35,522 bases of DNA from Puniceicoccales bacterium (GTDB lineage: Bacteria; Verrucomicrobiota; Verrucomicrobiia; Opitutales; UBA9783), in contig JAITJL010000009.1 of the NCBI GenBank assembly GCA_031278975.1, positions 32,001-67,522 of the forward strand, in the 5' to 3' direction. The notes under the pieces were generated by a model. It was not told the DNA's origin. It ran no database searches and was given only the letters and a program-made list of their open reading frames with translations. Each line of letters begins with the position of its first letter. The first letter of the stretch is position 1. This document shows, in pieces, positions 15,086-23,540 of the stretch. A program made the position numbers and the translations under genes.

Positions 15086-17614
15086 ATGTATCGAAAAATC
15101 ATTGTGTTGCTCGTTGTGTTATGGATGGCACAATGTGCGTTTTTGTGCATTCAATTCAAATCTCTCAATTTTGTTGTCCCTAAAAAGTGCGCATTACTTT
15201 TGCAGCGGTGTCTACGCTGGAAAAATGTTACCTGTACCTCATTATCGGTTTGCGATGCCAAATTATGGGGGACAAATCTCTCTTGCAAGATCTCCAGCTG
15301 CGAGTGTACATTGCCACGTTTTATAATTCAGCCGGACTTAAATTTTTTACATTATTTTTTCAGGAGTACGCAGCATAAAATATATGTGCGACAAGGTTCC
15401 TATCGCTATAACAACGTACATCTGGATAAATTAAATGGGTATATTCAGACTTCAGGTGCTTATCGACAGATCCATTTGCAGGGGTTTTTAGGTATACATC
15501 CCATTTATATCACAAGTGAAAAATTAAGAAATATGCCCGGCTATCTGAGTCGTTGGTTAGAAAAATTATCCAAAATTTTGCCCAATGCGTCTGCATCTTT
15601 ACCAGGAACGCCCATTTCTGTATACGTACATGTAAATCAACAGGATTGTTCCGTTCAAATAGGTATGCCAAAGCTGACCTACCGTTTAACTCCTACGGAG
15701 GTTCTCGAGGTTGAGTATTTGCAATGTTTTGTAAAAATTTTTGAAGAGCGCATGCACGTGATTGCGAAAGCAAAACATGGTTTTTACAACGAAGCTACTT
15801 TCATTGCACCACAGTTAAGCTTTCAGATCAAAGACGACATGTCGATAACGGAACTGAGGGGTTATGGATACGTTTGTGGCAATTTTTTTCACGTAGCGAC
15901 AACGTATCCCGTTTGTTTTTATGTAAAGACTCCGCGTATGGATCTACGAAGGACAAATATGCAATTATTGCTGGAAAACGAAGCGGGTTATTTGCAAGGA
16001 CACTGCAAGCTTTTAAATTTTGTTCCGTGGCAATTAAATTGTTTTGGCAAATTACAGCCCGATTTATTGCACCGTTATTTTAATTCCAACGCATATCGTA
16101 TTGACTTGTCTCGTCCTACTTTTTTTCGAAGTTTTTACCAAAAAGACAAAATATTTCAAACCGTAGCTGAAAGTTATGCATTTCGGGTATCCGAAGTGCC
16201 TTGCAATAAAATTTTCTTGAATACTCAGTTTTTTATAGACACTCGTACTTGGACATGGCATAGCCAATTGTACAATCCTCGGTCCAATTTCAAAACCTAT
16301 GGATCCTATTGGCCGCAAAGGCAAGAGGGGCGTTTACAGGTTGCTGGTACTTTAGATCCGAAAATTACCTACTTATTTAAGGCATCATTACCCGATTGGT
16401 GGGTTTCCTTTTGGGATAATTTTACGTTTAGCCAACAATTTCCCACAACCAATTTCGATTTTACGTGGCATAATTCTAATTGTCGGCTGAATAATTTCTT
16501 TGGCAGTGTGGGGGCACGTGATTTTTGCTACAAGCAAGTATGTTTTAATAGCGTGGAAATTTTACTTGGAAATATCGCCGGTTACACTTTTATCGACGCA
16601 AAAAATGTTCAGACCTCTTCGGGTCAGGGAAGTTGCCAGGTAGATTGGCAATATGGAGGTTATCAAAACAACCAAGAATCTTGGAATATTTGTGGGCAAG
16701 GTACTTATTCGTGGCTCGATTGGAATCGACTCGTGAATACTTTTGGAACGCATCAATATAGAGATAAATTTTCTGTTTTTCAGGACAATGCACTTGTACA
16801 AGCCAGTTTTAATGGTGTTTTTTGCAACGGTAGTACGTTATCTCCCCAAGAAGAGTATTTGGATGTAGCATTGCATGTTCCATCGACCGTCATGTATTCA
16901 CTTCCCGTTGAAGGCCTACGGGTGCAAGCTCACTATACCCCGTCGCAACTGCGTATCCAAAAATTTTTGGGTTTGCTTGACGCACAAGCTCCCATTACGG
17001 GGATGATGCACCTGACAGATGACGATAGGTTATCCTTTTCGCTGAAAGGTGAAAATATTTCCAGTGAAATGCTTTTACAAAGGCTTCCATGTTTAAAGTC
17101 GTGGCATGATGATATTCCCGAAGACAACCTACCGGCTTACCAAGGGATTTTGGATTTTAACGTATCTGGACAGGGAGAAATGGGTCTACTAGAATCTTTT
17201 GAGGCACAGGGTGTCTTGACATTTTCAAATGCAAATTTAGCACAGGTGCATTTGTTGGGACCTTTATTGAAAATTTTCCCAAAAAAATTGCATTTGTTTT
17301 CGTCGATTGATTTTAATCTTCTGAAGTCTCAATTTGAATTAAAGAATGGTATTTTGCATTCGAAAGAAACGCATATGACAGGTCCCAGTACGCACGCTAA
17401 AATAAATGGGAAAGTCAATTTATTGAACAAGTCATTGGATGCGCACATTTTATTCTCTTTCCTAGATTACAAACAGCTGAAGGTGCCTGTTATGAAACAG
17501 ATGATGCAGTTATTTCAACCCATACTCAAAGGATTTTCAGCCAAAGTAACGGGTACATTTCGCAATCCGCAATGGTTGTTCTATTTTAATCCTTTAAACT
17601 TTATTTTAAGGTAA
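15086..17614 (+). CDS. AsmA-like large envelope protein
   Basis: An 842-residue protein with an N-terminal membrane anchor (IIVLLVVLWMAQCAFLCIQF) and a long beta-rich body. The C-terminal 140 residues (GVLTFSNANLAQVHLLGPLL, FELKNGILHSKETHMTGPST, INGKVNLLNKSLDAHILF) have the AsmA/YhdP C-terminal pattern. AsmA-like proteins are long beta-grooves thought to carry phospholipids between membranes; applying this here is inference from the pattern. As the last gene of the ABC/GldG/DUF4340 operon it suggests that the whole unit works on the outer membrane or cell surface. The central part is cysteine- and aromatic-rich with no recognised domain. Confidence 0.72.
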   Translation: MYRKIIVLLVVLWMAQCAFLCIQFKSLNFVVPKKCALLLQRCLRWKNVTCTSLSVCDAKLWGTNLSCKISSCECTLPRFIIQPDLNFLHYFFRSTQHKIYVRQGSYRYNNVHLDKLNGYIQTSGAYRQIHLQGFLGIHPIYITSEKLRNMPGYLSRWLEKLSKILPNASASLPGTPISVYVHVNQQDCSVQIGMPKLTYRLTPTEVLEVEYLQCFVKIFEERMHVIAKAKHGFYNEATFIAPQLSFQIKDDMSITELRGYGYVCGNFFHVATTYPVCFYVKTPRMDLRRTNMQLLLENEAGYLQGHCKLLNFVPWQLNCFGKLQPDLLHRYFNSNAYRIDLSRPTFFRSFYQKDKIFQTVAESYAFRVSEVPCNKIFLNTQFFIDTRTWTWHSQLYNPRSNFKTYGSYWPQRQEGRLQVAGTLDPKITYLFKASLPDWWVSFWDNFTFSQQFPTTNFDFTWHNSNCRLNNFFGSVGARDFCYKQVCFNSVEILLGNIAGYTFIDAKNVQTSSGQGSCQVDWQYGGYQNNQESWNICGQGTYSWLDWNRLVNTFGTHQYRDKFSVFQDNALVQASFNGVFCNGSTLSPQEEYLDVALHVPSTVMYSLPVEGLRVQAHYTPSQLRIQKFLGLLDAQAPITGMMHLTDDDRLSFSLKGENISSEMLLQRLPCLKSWHDDIPEDNLPAYQGILDFNVSGQGEMGLLESFEAQGVLTFSNANLAQVHLLGPLLKIFPKKLHLFSSIDFNLLKSQFELKNGILHSKETHMTGPSTHAKINGKVNLLNKSLDAHILFSFLDYKQLKVPVMKQMMQLFQPILKGFSAKVTGTFRNPQWLFYFNPLNFILR

Positions 17615-17682
17615 GCGTAAATTTCTTTTACTTTGAACTTGTTAAATGGATTCTTTTTTTAGAATTTACTCTAAATGAATGA

Positions 17683-17758
17683 GGGGTCGTAGCTCAGTTG
17701 GGAGAGCGTGTCGTTCGCAATGACAAGGTCGTCGGTTCGATCCCGATCGACTCCACCA
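17683..17758 (+). tRNA. tRNA-Ala (anticodon CGC)
   Basis: Reads the GCG alanine codon. The acceptor stem GGGGTCG pairs with CGACTCC and includes the G3:U70 wobble that defines alanine identity, with A73 and an encoded CCA. The anticodon loop TTCGCAA puts CGC at 17716-17718, and the T-arm is GGTTCGATCC. A weak promoter (TTGTTA, 15 nt, TAGAAT ending at 17665) lies upstream. lysS follows 186 bp downstream. Confidence 0.95.
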
Positions 17759-17944
17759 GAGTGTTGGGAAATATAATGCCTTAACAAAGCTGTTTGGATG
17801 TTCGTCGGATTCATTTTAAAGTGAAGCCCAAAGCGGTAAGCAGGTGTTTTGGTTGATAATAACGGATGGATATAAATGTTTTAACATTCTTTCCGGTTTA
17901 TTTTCCTTGAAAAATTATTATGCCATCTCTTGACTACTTGCTTT

Positions 17945-19393
17945 ATGAGCGATAAGGTAAGCGATCTGTTCCCTATTAGAAAAGCCAAATTTGATACGTT
18001 GTGCGCGTCCGGTCAAAATCCGTTTCAAGCTAACTGTAAACAAACGCATACGGCAAAATCTGTTCAAGAGTTATTCGAAAAGGCGGAACAACAGACGGAT
18101 CTCAAAGTAGCGGTTGCCGGACGCATTGTTTTGTTTCGTTTAATGGGGAAGGCTTCTTTCATTAATTTATTGGATCAGACGGGCATCATGCAAGTTTACG
18201 TATCTCAGGATGGGGTGAGGGAAGCCGTGTACCAGCAATTTAAGAAGTTGGATATTGGTGATTTTGTGGGTGTTAGCGGTAGCGTTTTTAGAACAAAAAC
18301 GGGTGAAATTACGGTGCGCGCTTCTTCCATTGCTTTGGTATCGAAATCATTTCGTCCATTGCCGGAGAAATGGCATGGTTTAACGGATCCAGACGCTGTT
18401 TATCGCCAACGCTATCTGGATTTAATTGTAAATCCGGAATCGAGGAAGAGGTTTTTTAAGCGTTCCGATATTATTAGGGGGATTCGGCAATTTTTGTGGG
18501 ATAAGGATTTTATTGAAGTGGAAACACCGATGTTGCACGATGTGGCGGGTGGTGCGGTGGCGCGACCGTTTGTAACCCACGTAAACGCACTCAATAGGGA
18601 TTTCTTTTTGCGTATTTCTCTGGAGTTATACCTGAAACGTATGCTTGTGGGTGGTTACGATCGTGTTTTTGAGATAGGTCGTAATTTTCGTAACGAAGGC
18701 GTTTCACGTCGGCATAATCCCGAGTTTACAATGATGGAGCTGTATCAGGCGTACAGCGATTATCGTGGCATGATGGAACTCGTATACGATTTGATACAGC
18801 ATCTTTGTCAAAATGTCATCGGGAAAACTTCATTGCGTAGTTATACGGGGGAAGCGATTGAATTATCGGGGGCATGGAGGGAGGTAACGTACCGCACATT
18901 GATTCTAGAGGAGGTACACGTGGAGCATTGGTTTGAATCGTCTCGCGAGGTAAAATTGCAGAAATGCGCCGAGATGGGCATCGAGGTAGATCCCCATGCG
19001 GAAGATTTCGAACTGACGAACGGTATATTTGAAAAACGTGTTGTACCTCGATTAATTCAGCCGACTTTCGTGACCCATTTGCCGAAAGAATTGTGCCCAC
19101 TGGCGAAAATTAATAGGGAAGATGATTCCGTCATCGATGTGTTTGAATTGTACATGAATGGCCAGGAAATTGCCCCGGCTTACTCGGAACAGAACGATCC
19201 TTTTGTCCAAAGGCGCATGTTTGAAATGCAGGCCGGTGAGGAAATTCAAAAGATTGACAATGACTTTCTAACGGCGCTCGAATACGGTATGCCACCGGCA
19301 GGCGGCATGGGTATTGGTATCGATCGATTGGTGATTGTGCTAACGGAAGCGGATAGTATTCGCGATACGTTATTGTACCCTGCACTAAAATAA
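17945..19393 (+). CDS. lysS: Lysyl-tRNA synthetase, class II
   Basis: Charges tRNA-Lys with lysine, 482 residues. An N-terminal OB-fold that binds the anticodon (about residues 50-145, VAVAGRIVLFRLMGKASFINL) is followed by the class II catalytic core: motif 2 FEIGRNFRNEGVSRRHNPEFTMME and motif 3 GMGIGIDRLV. All key residues appear intact. The start at 17945 (MSDKVSDLFPIRKAKFD) matches the family; an upstream TTG at 17930 is less likely. It is followed by a convergent signalling operon, with a long hairpin in between. Confidence 0.96.
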   Translation: MSDKVSDLFPIRKAKFDTLCASGQNPFQANCKQTHTAKSVQELFEKAEQQTDLKVAVAGRIVLFRLMGKASFINLLDQTGIMQVYVSQDGVREAVYQQFKKLDIGDFVGVSGSVFRTKTGEITVRASSIALVSKSFRPLPEKWHGLTDPDAVYRQRYLDLIVNPESRKRFFKRSDIIRGIRQFLWDKDFIEVETPMLHDVAGGAVARPFVTHVNALNRDFFLRISLELYLKRMLVGGYDRVFEIGRNFRNEGVSRRHNPEFTMMELYQAYSDYRGMMELVYDLIQHLCQNVIGKTSLRSYTGEAIELSGAWREVTYRTLILEEVHVEHWFESSREVKLQKCAEMGIEVDPHAEDFELTNGIFEKRVVPRLIQPTFVTHLPKELCPLAKINREDDSVIDVFELYMNGQEIAPAYSEQNDPFVQRRMFEMQAGEEIQKIDNDFLTALEYGMPPAGGMGIGIDRLVIVLTEADSIRDTLLYPALK

Positions 19394-19665
19394 TGTTAAC
19401 CGGTAAAACTTTTGAAAGTTCTTTGTAAGAACATAGTTAAATTGGAAGCAAATATTATTAAAGCGCATGTATATGTTTCTCGATGCAGTAACTTAAGAGG
19501 ATCAAGTATATTGATAATTCTGAGAGCCTAAGTATCGGGAGAGTGGACATTTTTATGTGTAACATGTTTGTAGACGGACGCATATTTTGATTCAACTCTG
19601 CACTCGCAACGTTGTCACGCCTTCGTGATGTCAACGTAGTTATGTGGGTCGAAGGTCATCGTGTT
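19394..19665. other. Convergent intergenic region with hairpins
   Basis: This region lies between the lysS end and the 3' end of the kinase operon. It holds GTTCTT-TGT-AAGAAC (19418-19432) and a larger stem in which TCACG/CGTGA closes a CCTT loop and is extended by ACGTTG/CAACGT across a TGT bulge (19609-19637). Neither is followed by a clear T-run, so a bidirectional terminator is possible but not shown. No gene is seen. Confidence 0.45.
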
Positions 19666-21840
19666 TTAAAGTTCTAATTTTTTGAGGATTTCGCACACCG
19701 CGTAGGGGTGGGAAACCGATGCATGCTGATAAGTTTCAGAAGAATCGGGAATGGATACAATTTGATTTTGAGGACAGTTCAACCGACTTGCTATGGATTG
19801 TGGAACGATAATTCTATCCTCTTGCGTAACTTCTTGTGCCAGAGGTATTTGATCGCAATAGTGAGGTGTTTCCTTTTGAATTTGTAAGCAATGGTAGAGG
19901 CATTGAGCTATTGTATCGGGTAGTTGAACAAGAAATATATTACGTTTTGCCACTCTCGCAGAGGGCGTAATTTTTTGTGGTGTTGTCCGAATAGATTCGC
20001 AGGTATTGGCTGGAATAAAAATGGTAAGTGTCGTTCCCACATTAAGCTGGCTATCTATTTGAATAGTGCCGTTATGTTGTTTGACAATACCGTACACGCA
20101 GGATAATCCTAAGCCTGTTCCCCGTCCGATAGGTTTAGTTGTAAAAAATGGTTCGAAAATTTTCTTTTGCGTATTTTGATCGATGCCTGTACCCGTATCA
20201 CTCACGGTAAGTTTGACGTAATGACCATAGGATAAATTGCTTGGAGTTCCCGTAAAATTTTCAAAGTGAACGTGCAAAGATCCACCCTGTGGCATGGCAT
20301 CTTTCGCGTTTACACACAGGTTGACAAGTATTTGATCAACATAAGTTTCTTGAGAATAAATAGGCCATAGGTTTTGGTCAATGCGTACACCGAGTTGGAT
20401 TTTTTCGCCCAGCCAGTGCTGTAACATTTGTAAGGTATTGTAAGCTGTACGCTTTACATCAATGAGTGTTTTTTCATTTTGCTCATTTTGACGACTAAAT
20501 GTCATCAGTTGATTGACCAACGATGCTCCTTTGTGTCCCGCTTCGTAAATATGTTTTACGTGCGAATATACGTCTTGTTCTTGCGAAACCTCGTTGAGGA
20601 CAAGTTCTGCATATCCATTAATGACAGAAAGTAAGTTGTTAAAATCATGTGCGATGCCACTCGCCAAACGACCTACCGCCTCAATCTTTTGCGTTTGTCG
20701 CAGGTTTTCTTCCAATTGACGCAGGTGCGTTACGTCATTGATTGTGATAACCGTGTAGTATTCGGGAGTGTTTTTATTGGACGAAGGTGTTACTTCCCAA
20801 TGGGTATGAATAAATTTCCCATCGTGGCGTTGCATGATGATATCTGTGGCGTAGGGACATCTTTGCACAAGTGCATTGCATATGTCTTCTCCAAAACCTT
20901 TGCAAAATAGCTTAGAAACGGGTTGTCCTTTTAATGCCTGTACGGGATAACCTAGTAATTGAATGAGACCTTCATTGAAATATTCAATGACAAATTCGTT
21001 GGTATGACTGTCCCATTCGGCAATAATGACGCCTTCATGAGAATTGGTGAGCGCTGAAGCCAGTTTCTGATTATTTTTTTCGTAATGGAATTGCTCCGTA
21101 AAATCGTTGAGTGCGATGACGTAACCTTCGACGTTTTGATAGAGATCGGATAATGTATTTACCTGTATGCGCACGTATCTTTGCTGACGATCTTTGTTCA
21201 GTGTAACAACTTCTGAAGCATCATTTTTATCTTTGAACTCAAGAAATGATGCAATTTGTTTTTGTTTTGAATCTATAGCGTAAAATGATAGGAAATGATC
21301 GAAGAGTTGACCCATAACGTGCGTTAAATTAAACCCTAAAAAATTTTGTGCAGCCGCGTTTAAGTAGGTAATATTGCCGGCAGCATCGGTTGAAAAAACA
21401 GGATTTTGCAAAGTGCCCAATGTGGTGGCCAGGCGACGTTTTGTTTCCATCGATTCGCGTTCAATGGCTGCCTTGTGCAACGCCATTTCGATGGTAATGA
21501 GAACGGATTTTGGATCGTAAGGTTTGATGATAAAACCAAAGGGTGTTGTTTCTTTTATACGCGGAATAATGGTGTCAGGAGAATAGCCCGTTAAGTAAAT
21601 GATGGGAATGTCACGTTTTTGCTTAATGCGTTTTGCCGCTTCGATACCGTCGAGTTTACCCGATAGTGTAATATCCATTAAAATAAGGGATGGATTATCA
21701 CTTGCTGCGCGCGCAATCGCTTCTTCGCCGGTTGAAACCGTGGGTAAAACTTCGTACCCAGATTTAGATAAAATCGTCTGCAGAACGAAGGCCGAATTGA
21801 TGTCATCTTCGACGATGCAAATGGGATTCCGTACAATCAT
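19666..21840 (-). CDS. Hybrid sensor histidine kinase: receiver, two PAS domains, kinase core
   Basis: A 724-residue cytoplasmic signalling protein with no membrane segments. The N-terminal receiver (residues 1-125) has acidic residues Glu11, Asp12 and Asp13, phosphoacceptor Asp56 and the FIIKPYD lysine. Two PAS domains follow (about 140-255 and 265-375). The H-box GIAHDFNNLL carries His398, and the ATPase domain shows DTGTGID and GRGTGLGLSCVYGIVKQH. The last 95 residues look like a worn-out receiver in which the usual acceptor aspartate is not visible. This is the third gene of a kinase-receiver-hybrid operon, overlapping the middle gene by 4 bp (ATGA). The order receiver first, kinase later suggests that it takes a phosphoryl or protein signal from the upstream kinase and passes it on (inference). 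No DNA-binding domain is present. Confidence 0.9.
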   Translation of the reverse strand: MIVRNPICIVEDDINSAFVLQTILSKSGYEVLPTVSTGEEAIARAASDNPSLILMDITLSGKLDGIEAAKRIKQKRDIPIIYLTGYSPDTIIPRIKETTPFGFIIKPYDPKSVLITIEMALHKAAIERESMETKRRLATTLGTLQNPVFSTDAAGNITYLNAAAQNFLGFNLTHVMGQLFDHFLSFYAIDSKQKQIASFLEFKDKNDASEVVTLNKDRQQRYVRIQVNTLSDLYQNVEGYVIALNDFTEQFHYEKNNQKLASALTNSHEGVIIAEWDSHTNEFVIEYFNEGLIQLLGYPVQALKGQPVSKLFCKGFGEDICNALVQRCPYATDIIMQRHDGKFIHTHWEVTPSSNKNTPEYYTVITINDVTHLRQLEENLRQTQKIEAVGRLASGIAHDFNNLLSVINGYAELVLNEVSQEQDVYSHVKHIYEAGHKGASLVNQLMTFSRQNEQNEKTLIDVKRTAYNTLQMLQHWLGEKIQLGVRIDQNLWPIYSQETYVDQILVNLCVNAKDAMPQGGSLHVHFENFTGTPSNLSYGHYVKLTVSDTGTGIDQNTQKKIFEPFFTTKPIGRGTGLGLSCVYGIVKQHNGTIQIDSQLNVGTTLTIFIPANTCESIRTTPQKITPSARVAKRNIFLVQLPDTIAQCLYHCLQIQKETPHYCDQIPLAQEVTQEDRIIVPQSIASRLNCPQNQIVSIPDSSETYQHASVSHPYAVCEILKKLEL

Positions 21841-22310
21841 AGGTGAGTTAATTGCCGACGTAGACGTGTATTTTCTTCAACAAGTTGCTGGTTAATTTGC
21901 AAAATTTCCCGATGTGCTTTTGGAAATGCAATGTTGTGTTCAAAATATTGATAGGCGTCTTTAATCGAAGCGAGCAAAGCGCTTCGAGTCCAAGGCTTGG
22001 GAAGGCATCTAAAAACTTCCACCGTGTTGATGGCTTCTAGAAATATTTCAGTTGTTAATACGCCTGTAATGAGGATACGCGTGCAAAGCTTGCGTTGCTC
22101 TTTTACTTGCCGCAAAAATTGAAGGCCCGTCATTGCTGACATGCGTTGATCCGAGATGACAACGGCAAACGTTTTTTGCTCCAATGCTTGTAGAGCTTCT
22201 GAAATTTGAGAGGTGGCAAAACAAGTATAGCCTTCTCCTTTTAAAGTTTCTTGAAGCGCCATCAAGATGGTGGGATCATCGTCTAAAATGAGAATAGGGT
22301 AAGGATTCAC
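21837..22310 (-). CDS. Response-regulator receiver protein with coiled-coil tail
   Basis: A 157-residue protein consisting of a receiver domain (LILDDDP opening, acceptor Asp54 in VVISDQRMS, conserved lysine in CLPKPW) and a C-terminal heptad-like helix (LQINQQLVEENTRLRRQLTHL) likely to form a coiled coil. There is no output or DNA-binding domain. The KPW motif is typical of receivers tied to HD-GYP or PAS signalling proteins. The GTG start at 22310 overlaps the kinase stop as GTGA; a longer frame from 22358 would overlap the kinase by 52 bp and adds residues that do not fit a receiver. It probably relays phosphate between the two kinases that flank it. Confidence 0.87.
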   Translation of the reverse strand: MNPYPILILDDDPTILMALQETLKGEGYTCFATSQISEALQALEQKTFAVVISDQRMSAMTGLQFLRQVKEQRKLCTRILITGVLTTEIFLEAINTVEVFRCLPKPWTRSALLASIKDAYQYFEHNIAFPKAHREILQINQQLVEENTRLRRQLTHL

Positions 22311-23014
22311 ATCGAAAGCGTGTTGAAAGAAAACCGAATGCACGTGCTGCCATCGCACGGTTCAACTTGAATGTTACCACCTTGCATCGATAAATGTTCT
22401 TTAATTGAAAAAAGTCCAAGCCCTAAGTGTTGTTGGTCAGAAAAGCTTGTATAAAATGGCTGAAATAATTGTTGCTCAAAATCTTTTGGAAATCCTTTCC
22501 CGTTATCGTGTAAGGCACATTGGATGGCATTGTCTGTCGGATCAAGGGATAAAGTAACACTTGGTTTCGGTGCTGTTTGTACGGCTTCACCGGCATTGCA
22601 AATGAGCTGCAGGAATATTTGTTGTACAATATGGGGTACTCCCCATAAAAGTGGTAAAGGAGTTTTGGATGCATATTTGATTTCAAAATGTGCATTCGAG
22701 GGTAAAATAGCTTGAATAATAGGCTGTAGATTTTGCAGTAAAAATTGTAAATCGACATAGGTGGGTGCTGCGACTTGAGAACGGTTAAGTTGCGCTAAAA
22801 GTGTTAGCAAATCACGACTTTTTAATGCGTTTTTTTTGATGATATCCAAGCCTTCTAGAAGTGATTCTGAAGCGGGATGTTCGCAGTAAAGTTCACTCAA
22901 CGTCAAAACACCCGTTAAATGATTGCTTAAATCGTGCAATAAATATCGATTGATCTGATTTAACTTATGTGCCCAGGCCAATTGAATTAAATACTTTTTA
23001 CTGCATGCCAACAT
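22307..23014 (-). CDS. Small sensor histidine kinase
   Basis: Soluble kinase of 235 residues with no sensor or membrane domain. The H-box is LLHDLSNHLTGVL with His27, followed by a dimerisation helix and an ATPase domain: N-box LQLICNAGEAVQ, DNGKGFP and LGLGLFSIKEHL. It is the first gene of the three-gene operon, and its stop overlaps the receiver start. With no input domain, it may be switched by a partner protein. It is divergent from the mini-ORF/chaperone/effector unit 57 bp away, so the two operons share a short regulatory region. Confidence 0.88.
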   Translation of the reverse strand: MLACSKKYLIQLAWAHKLNQINRYLLHDLSNHLTGVLTLSELYCEHPASESLLEGLDIIKKNALKSRDLLTLLAQLNRSQVAAPTYVDLQFLLQNLQPIIQAILPSNAHFEIKYASKTPLPLLWGVPHIVQQIFLQLICNAGEAVQTAPKPSVTLSLDPTDNAIQCALHDNGKGFPKDFEQQLFQPFYTSFSDQQHLGLGLFSIKEHLSMQGGNIQVEPCDGSTCIRFSFNTLSM

Positions 23015-23071
23015 ATTTTCTTAAATTTATAGCATAATGTTGTTGCTAGCAAGCTTCAAAAAGGGGGCTTT

Positions 23072-23131
23072 ATGGACATTATTACTTTGATATTGACAGA
23101 ATTTTTTATTATTTTTAGAATATTTGCATGA
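23072..23131 (+). CDS. 19-residue hydrophobic mini-ORF upstream of the secretion chaperone
   Basis: ATG at 23072 is preceded at 4 nt by AAGGGGG (23061-23067), a ribosome site better than most in the window. The frame encodes MDIITLILTEFFIIFRIFA and ends in TGA at 23129-23131, overlapping the ATG of the chaperone as ATGA. It could be a leader peptide that couples translation to the chaperone, or a tiny membrane peptide. It also contains the -35 and -10 boxes of a promoter aimed at the chaperone, so it may not be translated when that promoter is used. Unrecognised; conservation decides whether it is real. Confidence 0.35.
   Translation: MDIITLILTEFFIIFRIFA
23093..23121 (+). promoter_or_regulatory. 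Strong sigma-70-like promoter of the chaperone gene, leaderless
   Basis: TTGACA (23093-23098), 17-nt spacer, TAGAAT (23116-23121). The chaperone ATG begins at 23128, six bases after the -10 box, which is where transcription should start. The mRNA would be leaderless. Confidence 0.6.
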
Positions 23132-23532
23132 GTCTTGAATTTTTGCTAAGCACTTACTCGCGCGATGTCTTAAAGCATGATCAGGCATTGCCATACGATT
23201 CAACTTATGGCTCCGTGCTTGATTTGAATGATGGAGAAATTAAGTGCCACGTTGAACCGGCTGAACCTCACATCTATTTTTATGCACCCATTTTTGAAAT
23301 TCCCACGGGGCGTAGAGAAGAGTTTTTTAAATCTTTGCTTATCAATCAATTGTTTGGCAAATTGACAGATCAGTCCTATTTTGGCCTGGATGAAAAGAAT
23401 AACCATGTTCTTTTATTTAGAGTACTTGAAGGCGAGAATATAACTCAAAATGCATTCAATGGCTATTTGAATTCATTTATTGAGTCCTGTCTGCTATGGA
23501 AAGCTGCTTTGAGAGAAACGCATAGTTCGTAG
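23128..23532 (+). CDS. CesT-family type III secretion chaperone
   Basis: Small acidic protein (134 residues) with the class I secretion-chaperone pattern: a hydrophobic strand LDLNDGEIKCHVEP, then IYFYAPIFEIPTGRREEFFKSLLINQLFGKLTDQSYFGLDEKNNHVLLFRVL and a closing helix FNGYLNSFIESCLLWKAAL. These are the features of CesT/SycE-like chaperones (family knowledge), which bind the N-terminal part of an effector in the cytoplasm and deliver it to the type III injectisome. The 835-residue gene 8 bp downstream is the natural client. No injectisome structural gene is in the window. The CesT fold is shared by a few unrelated small proteins (YbjN-like), so a structure comparison would help. Confidence 0.75.
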   Translation: MSLEFLLSTYSRDVLKHDQALPYDSTYGSVLDLNDGEIKCHVEPAEPHIYFYAPIFEIPTGRREEFFKSLLINQLFGKLTDQSYFGLDEKNNHVLLFRVLEGENITQNAFNGYLNSFIESCLLWKAALRETHSS

Positions 23533-23540
23533 TATTTCTT

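Noticed and set aside
21837..22358. Longer version of the receiver gene starting at 22358
   Set aside because: It would overlap the kinase by 52 bp and add residues that do not fit a receiver; the GTG at 22310 gives the compact GTGA overlap.
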